A DNA stretch of 64,000 nt, from assembly GCA_024641655.1 (NCBI GenBank), contig JAHECR010000007.1:43871-107870 (forward strand), given 5' to 3'. Position numbers and translations under genes: made by a program. The DNA is from Acidimicrobiaceae bacterium. GTDB lineage: Bacteria > Actinomycetota > Acidimicrobiia > Acidimicrobiales > UBA8592. This document shows positions 16,398-26,812 of the stretch, piece after piece; position 1 is the first letter of the stretch; each line of letters begins with the position of its first letter. The notes beneath the pieces were generated by a model. The model had not been told where the DNA came from. It was given only the letters and a program-made list of their open reading frames with translations, and searched no databases.

Positions 16398-17172
16398 GGG
16401 TGCCCTTCAGGAGATGCTCGAGGAGTGCATCGAATTCTGCGGCGGCTTCCGACGCCCCAGGCCGCCGCCCGAGGCTGTCGATGGGCAACGCCAGGGCCAT
16501 TGCCTCCGGAATTGCCGCTCGCATGCGGATCTGTGTCGTCCCGATCGCGGCGTGGGTCTCGGCGAGCTGACCGGCCCAATAGGCGTTGTCGCGGGTACGA
16601 CCGAGTCGGTTGACGACGATCGTCGCGACGCGCGGCCGGCCGCGACGGCGCGTGGCGATCCGGCCGATCGTGTCGATGACGTGTGCCACGGCATCGTGGG
16701 CCCACGCGGCAGGCTCGGCAACCACGGCTACGGTATCGGCGGCAAAGAGCGCGTTGATGGTCAGGAAGCCGACAGACGGCGGGCAGTCGAGGAGCACGAG
16801 GTCGTAGTCGCAGTCATCGATCAGGCCGGCGAGTCGGTGCTGCGCACCGAGCGGGTCCTCGGCGAGGCGGCGTTCCACGGTGGTGAGCGCAGAGGACGAA
16901 GGGACCATGTCGGGGACCGCGGCACGATCGTCGGGCCATGCGGCCTGGGTGATCACCGACGACAGCGGCGCATCGGCCGAGGGATCGAGCACGCTGTCGA
17001 GCGCAGGCAGGGTGTCGTCGAAGACTCCCAGTCCGGTCGTCGCGTTGCCCTGGGGGTCGAGGTCGAGGACCAGGACCGACATCCCTCGCGCCGTCGCTGC
17101 CCCGGCCAGGCCCAGCGTGACGGTCGTCTTGCCGACTCCGCCCTTCTGGTTCACCACGGCAATCGTCGCCAT
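16390..17172 (-). CDS. ParA/MinD-family ATPase, 260 aa (no ParB nearby)
   Basis: Deviant Walker A ATPase that positions DNA, chemoreceptors or other cargo. The P-loop is [10 protein letters not shown] near residue 8 with both Lys. The Walker A' segment is [14 protein letters not shown], and the [10 protein letters not shown] switch II follows. The length fits a small, orphan ParA with no N-terminal DNA-binding domain. There is no parB or parS here; a 63-residue product overlaps its end. The start at 17172 has TACCGT 7 nt upstream and no ribosome-binding site, so the mRNA is probably leaderless. Confidence 0.87.
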   Translation of the reverse strand: MATIAVVNQKGGVGKTTVTLGLAGAATARGMSVLVLDLDPQGNATTGLGVFDDTLPALDSVLDPSADAPLSSVITQAAWPDDRAAVPDMVPSSSALTTVERRLAEDPLGAQHRLAGLIDDCDYDLVLLDCPPSVGFLTINALFAADTVAVVAEPAAWAHDAVAHVIDTIGRIATRRRGRPRVATIVVNRLGRTRDNAYWAGQLAETHAAIGTTQIRMRAAIPEAMALALPIDSLGRRPGASEAAAEFDALLEHLLKGTRG

Positions 17173-17179
17173 GGTCGGC

Positions 17180-17185
17180 ACGGTA
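17180..17185 (-). promoter_or_regulatory. Predicted leaderless -10 box (parA)
   Basis: The minus strand reads TACCGT, 7 nt, ATG at 17172. It is divergent from the PLP gene, whose own box is at 17258. Confidence 0.55.
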
Positions 17186-17257
17186 CTGCCACCATGGGAC
17201 CGAACAAAGGTCCGGCCGGGTGTCACGGCGGACATTTTGTGCACGCGGGCACACCGG

Positions 17258-17263
17258 TAGCCT
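17258..17263 (+). promoter_or_regulatory. Predicted leaderless -10 box (PLP enzyme 1)
   Basis: TAGCCT, 7 nt, ATG at 17271. No Shine-Dalgarno sequence. Confidence 0.6.
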
Positions 17264-17270
17264 GCTCGCC

Positions 17271-18771
<1,501 letters not shown>

Positions 18772-18785
<14 letters not shown>

Positions 18786-19986
18786 CGACGGGCTCGCTCC
18801 TGGCGGGTCGTTCCCGTCCTGGCTCGACACGCCTCCTGGCGCCGTCTGGCCCGACCCCGACGATCCCGAACCCAACCCCTTCGTCCGCTACCGGCGACTC
18901 TTGTGGTCGTGGCAGCGCGCCATGCTCGAGGGATGGACCGACGACGACGTCGTCGCGCTGGTGCGGCGCCTCGATGCATCTGTCGCCCGTGTCGCGGGCG
19001 ACGGATTCCGGATCACACCGGTGGGGAGCTGGGTCGACGTCGACGATCGGCTCCCTCGCCGCCTCCTTTGGAAGGACGAGACGGGCAATGTCGCGGGCTC
19101 GCACAAGGCCCGGCACCTCATGGGTCTGCTGCTGCATTTCGCCGTGGACGCTGTCGCCGACGATACGCACTTGGCGATCTCGTCGTGTGGCAACGCGGCG
19201 CTCGGCGCGGCCACCGTGGCACGAGCGGCAGGCCGGCCCATCGACGTGTTCATCCCGACCTGGGCCGACCCGGCGGTTGTAGGCCGGCTCGAGCAGCTCG
19301 AAGCACGAGTCCACGTGTGCGCTCGACCCGACGGTGAGCTCGGTGACCCGTGCATGGCTGCGTTCAGGGACGCCGTCCGGGCCGGCGCCCGGGGTTTCGG
19401 CGTGCAGGCGACGGACAACCGCTGGACCCTCGACGGCGGCCGCACGATCGGGTGGGAGCTCTCCGAGCAGATGCGCGACGAGCCCGTGGAGCACCTCTTC
19501 GTGCAGCTCGGCGGGGGAGCGCTGCTGGTGAGCTGCGCCCTCGGGTTGCTCGAGGGCGCGTCGATCGGCCCGCTCCGGGAGGCGCCCGCGGTGTGGGCAG
19601 TGCAGACCGAGGGGTGTGCACCGTTCGACCGGGCGTGGCGGGCGCTGCCCCAGGGCGATTCGATCGACCAACGGCTCGAGTCCGCCATGGCGCACCCGGA
19701 GCTGATGAGGCCGTGGATCGACCCGCAGAGCTCGGCAACCGGGATCCTCGACGACGTGACCTACGACTGGCTGGGGGTCACCCGGGCGCTCCTGCGCACC
19801 GGTGGGTCGAGCGTCGTCGTCCCCGAGACCGAGATCGTCGAGGCGACCCGCCTGGTGCAGGCGCTGGGAATCGATGCCAGCGCGACGGGAGCCGCCGGGG
19901 TCGCCGGGGTCATGACTGCCGTCGCCACCGGCACGATCGCCGTCGAGGCCTCGGTGGCGGCGCTGGTGACCGGTCGTCGCAGCTGA
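18772..19986 (+). CDS. Second PLP-dependent fold-type II enzyme (threonine synthase-like), 404 aa
   Basis: Starts at GTG 18772, 14 bases inside the preceding PLP gene. Visible: [16 protein letters not shown], where the Lys of GSHK should bind [14 protein letters not shown] as the substrate loop, and QLGGGALL as the glycine-rich phosphate site. It resembles threonine synthase and cysteate synthase relatives, but the substrate cannot be named. Both PLP Lys appear present, so neither protein looks like a dead regulatory subunit. It converges with the DUF3048 gene, whose stop lies 16 bases away. Confidence 0.78.
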
Positions 19987-20002
19987 GGCAGGGCCGGTCC
20001 CG

Positions 20003-21073
20003 CTACTCGACCGATACGCCGCCGGTGCGGTCGAGCACCAGCCAGAGGCGCCCGGGCGGGACCGTGAGCGTGTCGCCGTCGGGTCCGGTGAGCGTGAACC
20101 ATTCGGCGTCGGTGCTGCGGGCCCAGGTGCCCTGGGTCATCTTGCCGTCGGCGAAGACCCACGCCGGACCCGAACCGGTGGTCTGGGTCACCGGGACCGC
20201 CTTGGTTCCCGGCCCGCCGGACTGGTTGGAGATGTTCATCTCGAACACCACGATCGTGTCGGCGGTGACCCGCTGCAGGGCGCCGTCGTCGTCGATGTAG
20301 GTGTGTGGTTGGCCCTCGGTGGACTTCTCCCACTGCCCCTCGTTCCACGTCCAGGTGCTGACGAAGTTGTTCGCCCAGGTCGTGGTGATCTTCTTCGCCG
20401 GCGCGGCGCTGTTTGGCATCGGCCCGAAGTTCCACAACGGATCGAGGGGGGCGTCGTAATCGCCTCGCGTGTTGAGGGACCGGAAGGCGACGGTGTTGCC
20501 ATAGAGGTTGTGCGGCGCGAAGCGGCTCGAGTCGCGGAAGGTACCTGCCGGCTCGATGTACCACTGCACGTTCGACTTGTTGCCGATGTCTTGGACCCAT
20601 CGCTGGCCGCCGGAGTTCACGAACGTGGTCTGCAGCGCGTTCTGGATGGAGAAGTCGGTGGGTCGCATGGACCGGATCGGGCCGATGACCTCGGCATCGG
20701 AGTCCTGCCACAGCGACAGGAACCGAGTGATGCCTTCGACCCAGATCTCGACCATCATGTCGGCCTTCTGGATTCCGGTCTGGGGGCGGGCCTCGACGTG
20801 GTTGTCGATCTTGACGCCGAGCACGCGGGTGGTGCTCGGCGCGTCGATGGGCATCCCGTTGAGCGCGGAGCGCGGCCCGGTGTATTCCGAGGGGGTGGAC
20901 GTGGGCGGAACGGAGGTGGCGGTGGGGGCCTGGGTCGGGGTCTCCGCCACGGTCGGGGTCGCTTCGACGGCTTCGGTGCCGGAACCTCCACACGAGGCGA
21001 CGATCGCCGCGAGGGCGAGGAAGGCCAGCAACGTCCGCGTCGGGCGGTGGCGATGGGGTGCGTACGAGGACAT
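20003..21073 (-). CDS. DUF3048 (YerB-like) lipoprotein, 356 aa
   Basis: Exported lipoprotein: N-terminal Arg and His, a hydrophobic helix, and the lipobox VASC with the Cys near residue 27. A Thr/Pro-rich spacer follows (about 30-65). The rest is the conserved DUF3048 domain, with VLGVKIDNHVEARPQTG, GPIRSMRPTDF and a C-terminal segment (PPGRLWLVL) usual in this family. Members are widespread in Gram-positive bacteria; their function is not known. The start has TAGCCT 7 nt upstream and no Shine-Dalgarno, consistent with a leaderless mRNA. Confidence 0.87.
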   Translation of the reverse strand: MSSYAPHRHRPTRTLLAFLALAAIVASCGGSGTEAVEATPTVAETPTQAPTATSVPPTSTPSEYTGPRSALNGMPIDAPSTTRVLGVKIDNHVEARPQTGIQKADMMVEIWVEGITRFLSLWQDSDAEVIGPIRSMRPTDFSIQNALQTTFVNSGGQRWVQDIGNKSNVQWYIEPAGTFRDSSRFAPHNLYGNTVAFRSLNTRGDYDAPLDPLWNFGPMPNSAAPAKKITTTWANNFVSTWTWNEGQWEKSTEGQPHTYIDDDGALQRVTADTIVVFEMNISNQSGGPGTKAVPVTQTTGSGPAWVFADGKMTQGTWARSTDAEWFTLTGPDGDTLTVPPGRLWLVLDRTGGVSVE

Positions 21074-21080
21074 CTGCGCG

Positions 21081-21086
21081 AGGCTA
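21081..21086 (-). promoter_or_regulatory. Predicted leaderless -10 box (DUF3048 gene)
   Basis: The minus strand reads TAGCCT, 7 nt, ATG at 21073. Confidence 0.6.
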
Positions 21087-21151
21087 GAGCGTCGCCTGCG
21101 TATTCTGCATTCGCGTGACAATCGACCACGACTCCGACCCGGAGACCGACC

Positions 21152-21970
21152 ATGAGCGTGCGTGCCGACATCGCCACCGATCTCGTCGTGAGCCCCTTCG
21201 GTGCTGCCGCCACCGAGATGGTCGACGTGGCCCGTTGCGCCGAGGAGTCCGGATTCGACGGGGTCCACGCGCTCGATCACTTCAGCGGCGCGATGCTCGG
21301 ACATCCGTGGTCACGCGAGCCGTTCACGGTGCTGGGGGCCATGGCCGTGGTCACCGACTCGATCCGACTCGGCCCGCTCGTGGCGAATGTCGTCAATCGC
21401 CATGTCGCGCTGCTCGCATCGGCTGCTTCGACGCTGCAGTCGCTCGCCGGTGGTCGTGTCGTGCTCGGTCTGGGCACGGGGGCCGCGCCCGGCTCGCGTT
21501 TCGCCGGTGAACACGACGCGATCGGTCGTCGGCTCCTCGACGGTGCAGGGCGCCGGCGATTCCTCGGGGAGACGATCGATGCCATCGGCCTGCTGTGGTC
21601 GGGCGGCGGCCACCAGGCGGGAGAGTTCCTGGCCATCGCGGGTCTGCACGGCGTGGTCGGACCAGAACCCCGCCCGCCGCTGATCGTCGGGGCGAGTGGT
21701 CCACGTACCGTCGAGTTGGCCTGCGACCGTGCCGAGGGGGTGAACATTCGCGTCGGCGAGGCGACCGGTGCGCTCGTCGCACTCGCTCGCAGCCGCACGG
21801 CGGGGCGTCCCTTCGAGATCAGCGTGCACGACTTCGCCGACCTTTCCCACTCGAGTGGCGGCGAAGCCGAGAAGTGGGCGGACACCGGAGTGCAGCGGCG
21901 CACGCTGGCGGTGAGCGCTCCGTTCGATCTCCGAGCGATCGCTGCCCTCGGCGACCGTCTCAACCGGTAG
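21152..21970 (+). CDS. LLM-class flavin/F420-dependent oxidoreductase, 272 aa
   Basis: TIM-barrel protein of the bacterial luciferase superfamily. Seen: DGVHALDHF near residue 36, the RLGPLVANVVNRHVALLA strand and loop, RVVLGLGTG, and PPLIVGASGPRTVELACDRAEGVN near the C-terminus. The protein is short for the family (usually 290-340), because the C-terminal part is reduced. Cofactor could be F420 or FMN. GGAG lies 7 nt before the ATG. It is divergent from the DUF3048 gene (78 bp between). Confidence 0.82.
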   Translation: MSVRADIATDLVVSPFGAAATEMVDVARCAEESGFDGVHALDHFSGAMLGHPWSREPFTVLGAMAVVTDSIRLGPLVANVVNRHVALLASAASTLQSLAGGRVVLGLGTGAAPGSRFAGEHDAIGRRLLDGAGRRRFLGETIDAIGLLWSGGGHQAGEFLAIAGLHGVVGPEPRPPLIVGASGPRTVELACDRAEGVNIRVGEATGALVALARSRTAGRPFEISVHDFADLSHSSGGEAEKWADTGVQRRTLAVSAPFDLRAIAALGDRLNR

Positions 21971-21986
21971 CGCACAGGTCAGCGCA

Positions 21987-23135
21987 TCAGAAACCGATGG
22001 TCGCGTCGATGAATTCGTTCGTCGCGAGTTGCTCGGCGGTCAGATCGGCGGGGACCTCCATGCCTGCGATGCGCATCGCATCGAGGACGCCCGTGATGCG
22101 CGCCAGGTCGAAGTTGCCGACCGTCGCATCGGGGCCGTTGCCCTCGATGCCGAGCTCGCGCATGGTCGTGGCACCGAACGCGGCGATGCCCGCGTCGTAG
22201 GTCCAGCCGGCGTTGAACGTCGTCACCGTGTCGACGATGATGGCGTTGGCCCGTTCCGGGGCGTTAGTGTAATCGACGACGGCTTGTTGCACCAGCGGTA
22301 CGAGCTTCGTCAGGCATCCCCGGGCGGCGTCGAGGTCCTCGGTGCGGATCGCGAGGGGCTGGGAGTAGATCTGGAATCCCGTGTCGTGGACGAGTTGGTA
22401 GCGCAGCGGCCGCATCCAGTTCTCGAAGACGTTCTCGTAGTTGTAGGGCTCCGACGATGCGAAACCCTGCTGGGCGATCTTGCCCTCTGCGGCGATGAAC
22501 CGGCTCGACGTGCCGTCATAAGAGGGGTCGACCTGGTTCTGACTCCAGATCCCCTGGGCGACGAAGACCTTCGGGAACGTGATCGTGGGGAACACGTTGA
22601 TCGTGATGCCCTGACGGCCGAGGTCGGCGATCGACTCCACGTCTGGGTAGGTGGCCGGGTCCCACATCACCATCTGCGGGTTCTTCTCGAGCGGGGCCAC
22701 GACGGCCAGCGTCGGGTTGTCGCCGTTCGCCAGCGCGGCAGCGTCGGTCGAGGAGTAGCCCAGGTGGATCGAGTCGTCGGTGTACATGAGCGAACGCGGG
22801 GCCGTGTACCCGACCGCGGGGCCGCCCGAGCGGATCTCGATGTCGATACCCGTGTCGAGCGATCCGCCGTCGATCACGAGGCTGCCGGTGACGGTCTTGG
22901 AGGATGCGTCGATGCGGTAGTCCGCGCCCAGGAGCTCGTACAGTGCGCCGTGCTCGGCCTCGGGCCACCAGTCGGTCTGGACCACGAGGGGGCTCGGGCA
23001 CGGCGCCAGCGGCGTGTCCGACGACGTGGACGCGGGCGTCCATGCGGTGGCGGTGCTGTCGTCGGCGCACCCGGCTGCGAGCGCCGCAGACACGAGCAGC
23101 ACCGCGAGCGCGCCAGGAGCGGTGAGTCTGATCAA
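21987..23135 (-). CDS. ABC transporter substrate-binding lipoprotein, NMT1/nitrate-sulfonate type, 382 aa
   Basis: Captures a small solute outside the membrane for the permease and ATPase encoded just upstream. It has a signal peptide ending in the lipobox AAGC and, after a short Ser/Thr linker, a periplasmic-binding-protein type II domain beginning LVVQTDWWPEAEHG, like NMT1/ThiY proteins. The start is a TTG, decided by a perfect GGAGG 5 nt upstream; no other start gives a signal peptide of normal length. It is the last gene of the operon ATPase-permease-binding protein. The solute might be a pyrimidine, riboflavin precursor, nitrate or sulfonate; the sequence does not decide. Confidence 0.82.
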   Translation of the reverse strand: MIRLTAPGALAVLLVSAALAAGCADDSTATAWTPASTSSDTPLAPCPSPLVVQTDWWPEAEHGALYELLGADYRIDASSKTVTGSLVIDGGSLDTGIDIEIRSGGPAVGYTAPRSLMYTDDSIHLGYSSTDAAALANGDNPTLAVVAPLEKNPQMVMWDPATYPDVESIADLGRQGITINVFPTITFPKVFVAQGIWSQNQVDPSYDGTSSRFIAAEGKIAQQGFASSEPYNYENVFENWMRPLRYQLVHDTGFQIYSQPLAIRTEDLDAARGCLTKLVPLVQQAVVDYTNAPERANAIIVDTVTTFNAGWTYDAGIAAFGATTMRELGIEGNGPDATVGNFDLARITGVLDAMRIAGMEVPADLTAEQLATNEFIDATIGF

Positions 23136-23154
23136 GGTTCCTCCAAGTGGGGGG

Positions 23155-23934
23155 TCAGGCCTGGTCGTGCCACGCACCGATGAGTGCAGTCTGCAGGCGT
23201 CCGAACGCAAGAAACACCACCACCCCCAGACCGGAGGACATGATGATCGCCGCAAGAAGTTCCTCGCCCCGGGGTTCGGCCGCGTAGATCCTCAGGAGCT
23301 GGCCGATACCGGGGTCGCCTTGTGCGAAGAAGAAGTCGCCGACGATCGCGCCGATGACCGACAGACCCGCCGAGATCCGTAGCCCTGCGAACAGCGCCGG
23401 AAGGGCCCCGGGGAAGAGGAGCTTGCGTAGCCGGACGCTACGTGAGGCGTGGTGCAACGTGAACAGGTCGTGGAGTCCGCGATCGGTCGACTGGAGCCCG
23501 AAGAGGGTGTTCACCACGATCGGGAAGACGGCGATCAGCACGCACACCGTCACCCGCGACGTCTGGCCGTACCCCCACCAGAAGCCGATCAACGGCACGA
23601 CGGCGAGGATCGGGACGGCCTGGAGCATGACGAGGTAGGGGAAGACGGCTGATTCGATGACGCGCGACAGGCTCATCAGCGTTGCCAGGGCAATGCCGAT
23701 CAGCGTCGCCAACACGAGCCCGATGATGGCGACGCGCGCGCTCGACCAGAGGCCGTCGAGGATCTCGGAGAAGTGCTCCCAGTCGAGGAATCCGACGCGC
23801 GCGACCTGGTGCGGTGGGCGCAGGAGGAAGCGTCGGCGAGGCGACAGCAGGCCGTAGGAGATGGCGTACCACACCCCTACGAGCACCGTCCCGAAGACCG
23901 CAGGCGGGCCCAGCCGGGCGATGCGCTGCCTCAC
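23155..23934 (-). CDS. ABC transporter permease, SsuC/TauC-like, 259 aa
   Basis: Inner-membrane channel with about six helices. The C-terminal half contains the EAA-like loop region FTLHHASRSVRLRKLLFPGALPALFAGLR, which contacts the ATPase. It resembles permeases for nitrate, taurine, alkanesulfonate and pyrimidine precursors. GTG start overlaps the ATPase stop as GTGA, with GGAGG 6 nt upstream. The binding protein starts 20 bp after its stop. Confidence 0.88.
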   Translation of the reverse strand: MRQRIARLGPPAVFGTVLVGVWYAISYGLLSPRRRFLLRPPHQVARVGFLDWEHFSEILDGLWSSARVAIIGLVLATLIGIALATLMSLSRVIESAVFPYLVMLQAVPILAVVPLIGFWWGYGQTSRVTVCVLIAVFPIVVNTLFGLQSTDRGLHDLFTLHHASRSVRLRKLLFPGALPALFAGLRISAGLSVIGAIVGDFFFAQGDPGIGQLLRIYAAEPRGEELLAAIIMSSGLGVVVFLAFGRLQTALIGAWHDQA

Positions 23935-24677
23935 CCGATCGCCTCCCGGAGCGCCGCGGAGACCTGACCGGCGAGGCCGGCGAATGCGGGATCGAAGCGC
24001 AGCTCGGCCGGGCGCGGGAATGCGAACGGCACGCGGACCTCGGCGATGATCCGCCCCGGTCGAGCAGACATCACGAGGACCCGATCGGCCATGAAGACCG
24101 CTTCGGCGATCGAGTGGGTGACGAAGAGGCCGGCGAAGCGGGACCGAACGAACAGCTGCTGGGTCTGTTCGTTGAGTCGTTCGCGTGTGATCTCGTCCAC
24201 GGCGCCGAAGGGCTCGTCGAACAAGAACATGGGGGGTTCGAGCGTGAGCGCCCGGGCAAGCGACGTGCGCATGCGCATGCCACCCGAGAGCGCCTTGGGG
24301 TAATGCGACTCGAATCCTGAGAGCCCAACCAGGTCGATCGCCTCCTGGGCGGCGCGCCGGCGCCGTGCTCTGGGCACGTCGTGGAGCTCGGCGAGCAGTT
24401 CGACGTTGCCCGAAACGGTTCGCCATGGCAACAACGTCGGATCCTGGAAGACGTACCCCAGGTGTTCGCGGTCGACGGTGACGTGGCCGCTGGTCGGGTC
24501 GAGCAGTCCCGACGCGATCCGAAGGAGCGTCGATTTTCCACACCCGGACGGCCCGACGATCGCGACGAGTTCGCCGCGGGCGACGTCGATGGTGACGTCG
24601 TGGACCGCCTGGGTGCCGTCGGGGAAGACCATGCCGACACCGGCGAACGAGAGGGCAGCCGTGCCTGCGTCAGCCAT
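23931..24677 (-). CDS. ABC transporter ATPase, SsuB/TauB-like, 248 aa
   Basis: Powers the importer. Walker A GPSGCGKST near residue 43, Q-loop FQDPTLLPW, signature LSGGMRMR, Walker B FLFDEP, and the H-loop THSIAEA are all present, so the ATPase is complete. First gene of the operon. A TATCGT hexamer lies 9 nt before the ATG. It is divergent from the desaturase gene at 24780. Confidence 0.92.
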   Translation of the reverse strand: MADAGTAALSFAGVGMVFPDGTQAVHDVTIDVARGELVAIVGPSGCGKSTLLRIASGLLDPTSGHVTVDREHLGYVFQDPTLLPWRTVSGNVELLAELHDVPRARRRRAAQEAIDLVGLSGFESHYPKALSGGMRMRTSLARALTLEPPMFLFDEPFGAVDEITRERLNEQTQQLFVRSRFAGLFVTHSIAEAVFMADRVLVMSARPGRIIAEVRVPFAFPRPAELRFDPAFAGLAGQVSAALREAIG

Positions 24678-24779
24678 GCACGCGGCACGATAGTGCCCAA
24701 GGTGGCTGGTTGGGAACGTCGGGGCCGCTAGCGTGAGCCGCTCCCCCCGTCCCGATCGCCCCCACAGAAGGCCACGCTT

Positions 24780-25910
24780 GTGACCGACCTCGACGCCAAC
24801 CCTGATGTCCTCGCGCGTCTGGACTTCGCCCCGCTGCCCTCTCGATCCGAAGCGATTGCGGCGATCCCGCGTGCCTGCTTCGAGCGGCGGCTGCGCACGT
24901 CGTTGGGGTACCTCGCGCAGTCATTGGTGCTCACGGTCGGCTCCGGGCTGCTCGCCTGGACGTTCCTGCCGCTGGACCTGGTGTGGGCACCTTTGTGGGT
25001 GCTGTATGCGCTGGCCACGGGCACCGTTGCCGTCGGTCTGTGGGTGCTGGCCCACGAATGCGGCCATCGCGGGTTCTGCGCTGAACCTCGAGCGAACGAC
25101 GCCATTGGGTTCGTCGTACACAGTGCCCTGCTCGTGCCGTACTTCTCCTGGCAGCGCAGCCACGCGGTACATCACGCCAAGACCAACCATCTCGTCGATG
25201 GTGAGACCCATGTCCCCAAGGTCGAGGGCACCCGCGCCGGCGATCGTTCCGACGCCACGGGCCGCCGCGTGGGTGAGCGGGTCCATGCGGTCCTGACCCT
25301 GGTGGGGCGCCTGGTCTTCGGCTGGCCGCTCTACCTGCTCGTCGGTGCGACCGGTGGCTCGGGTCGGGGTGTCACGAACCACTTCTACGCCGGACGTCCC
25401 TTCGACGGGGACCTGTTCCCGGGGCGATGGCAGCGCAGGGTCCTCTATTCCACGGCAGGAGTGGCGGCAACGCTCGCGGCACTGGTCGGCTGGGCCGTGG
25501 CCGCGGGGTCGATCGTGCCGGTGCTGGCGTTGTACGTCGGGCCGTACCTCGTCTGCAACGCGTGGGTGGTGGCCTACACCTGGCTGCAGCACACCGACGT
25601 CGACATCCCGCACTACTCGGGGGAGAACTGGAACTACGTGCGTGGCGCCTTCACCTCGGTCGACCGGCCCTACCGTCGGGTGATCGACCGTCTCCACCAC
25701 CGCATCGGAACGACCCACGTCGCGCACCATCTCGAGGCGAAGATCCCCCATTACCACGCTGCCGAGGCAACCGAGGCGCTCGCGCTGGCGTTCCCGGCGC
25801 ACTACCGCTACGACGACACCCCCGTCGTGAAAGCGCTGTGGCGCGTCGCGAGACGTTGTCACGTCGTTGCTCCCCGGGACGACGGTTGGAGCTACCGTCG
25901 GGTCCCATGA
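24780..25910 (+). CDS. Membrane fatty-acid desaturase, delta-12 (FAD2)-like, 376 aa
   Basis: Diiron enzyme that puts a double bond in membrane lipid acyl chains. All three His boxes are visible: HECGH (residues 92-96), HAVHH (128-132) and HVAHH (313-317). The HECGH form and the motif LQHTDVDIPHY, followed by WNYVRG, are hallmarks of the FAD2-type omega-6 desaturases, better known from plants and fungi. Four or more membrane helices are predicted. GTG start. The stop overlaps the next LLM gene as ATGA, so an LLM oxidoreductase is coupled to the desaturase. Confidence 0.85.
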   Translation: MTDLDANPDVLARLDFAPLPSRSEAIAAIPRACFERRLRTSLGYLAQSLVLTVGSGLLAWTFLPLDLVWAPLWVLYALATGTVAVGLWVLAHECGHRGFCAEPRANDAIGFVVHSALLVPYFSWQRSHAVHHAKTNHLVDGETHVPKVEGTRAGDRSDATGRRVGERVHAVLTLVGRLVFGWPLYLLVGATGGSGRGVTNHFYAGRPFDGDLFPGRWQRRVLYSTAGVAATLAALVGWAVAAGSIVPVLALYVGPYLVCNAWVVAYTWLQHTDVDIPHYSGENWNYVRGAFTSVDRPYRRVIDRLHHRIGTTHVAHHLEAKIPHYHAAEATEALALAFPAHYRYDDTPVVKALWRVARRCHVVAPRDDGWSYRRVP

Positions 25911-26785
25911 AAGCCTCCATCAGCGTCATCCCCGATGGGCCCGTCGCGGGCGTCGTCGAGCTCGCCGTGCGCGCCGAAGGTCACGGTTTCGAGCGGTGCT
26001 GGATCGCCGATGGCGGCACCGCAACCCGTGATGTCTACGTCGTCATGGTGGCCGTGGCCGGCGCAACGCGTGAGATGATGGTCGGGCCCGGTGTGACCGG
26101 GGTCGGCTCGCGACTCCCGTCGCAGACCGCCGTTGCCGTCGCGTCGGTCGGTGAGGTAACCGGTGGTCGCGTCATGGTCGGCCTCGGAGGAGACGATCTC
26201 CCTGCGCTCGCCGAGGGCGTCGCGACGATCCGGGCATTGCTCTCCGGTGACGCCCGACTGGACTACGCCCCGGTCGACACCGAGATCTGGGTTGCCGGCC
26301 GACACCCTGAGCTGTTCGAGCTCGGGGGGGCGATCGCCGATGGGGTGCTGTTGGACTTCGTGTACCGACCCGAGCTCGGAGCGGCTGCCGAAGCGGTTCG
26401 GCGCGGCGGGCCGGCCAAGATCGCCTACCGCACGTCGGTGCTTACCTCACACGACGATCCCGACTTCCTGCGCTCACACCTGGCGCGGTTCCTCGTCGAC
26501 GGACCCGAGGCGGCTCGCGCTGCGGGGGTCGGGGACGCCGATCTCGCCCGCCTCCGCGAAGCCCTCGACGCCGGGCGGCCCGGAGCGGCCGGTGCGATGG
26601 TGCTCGACGAGTGGATCGATCCCTTCGTCATCGGGGGCTCGGTGCTCGACTGTGCCAACACGATCCGCTCACTTGCACTCGAACACGGCATCGACGAGTT
26701 CGTGCTGCCCCTGTTCCGCATGCCCGCCCCACACCGTTACCTCGATCGCATCGCCCAGGTCGTGTCGGCGGCGCGGCGGCACTGA
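25907..26785 (+). CDS. LLM-class flavin/F420-dependent oxidoreductase, 292 aa
   Basis: Luciferase-like TIM barrel. Visible: HGFERCWIADGG, VGPGVTGVGSRLPSQTAVAVASVGEVTGGR (a typical beta-3/alpha-3 region) and a later VAGRHPELFELGGAIADGVLL. The ATG overlaps the desaturase stop (ATGA), so the two proteins are translationally coupled. The coupling may mean a shared redox task, but desaturases normally use ferredoxin or cytochrome b5-type partners, so the link is unproven. No Shine-Dalgarno needed for its start. Confidence 0.8.
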   Translation: MKASISVIPDGPVAGVVELAVRAEGHGFERCWIADGGTATRDVYVVMVAVAGATREMMVGPGVTGVGSRLPSQTAVAVASVGEVTGGRVMVGLGGDDLPALAEGVATIRALLSGDARLDYAPVDTEIWVAGRHPELFELGGAIADGVLLDFVYRPELGAAAEAVRRGGPAKIAYRTSVLTSHDDPDFLRSHLARFLVDGPEAARAAGVGDADLARLREALDAGRPGAAGAMVLDEWIDPFVIGGSVLDCANTIRSLALEHGIDEFVLPLFRMPAPHRYLDRIAQVVSAARRH

Positions 26786-26812
26786 GCACCGGTCCGACGC
26801 CCCCGATCCGCT

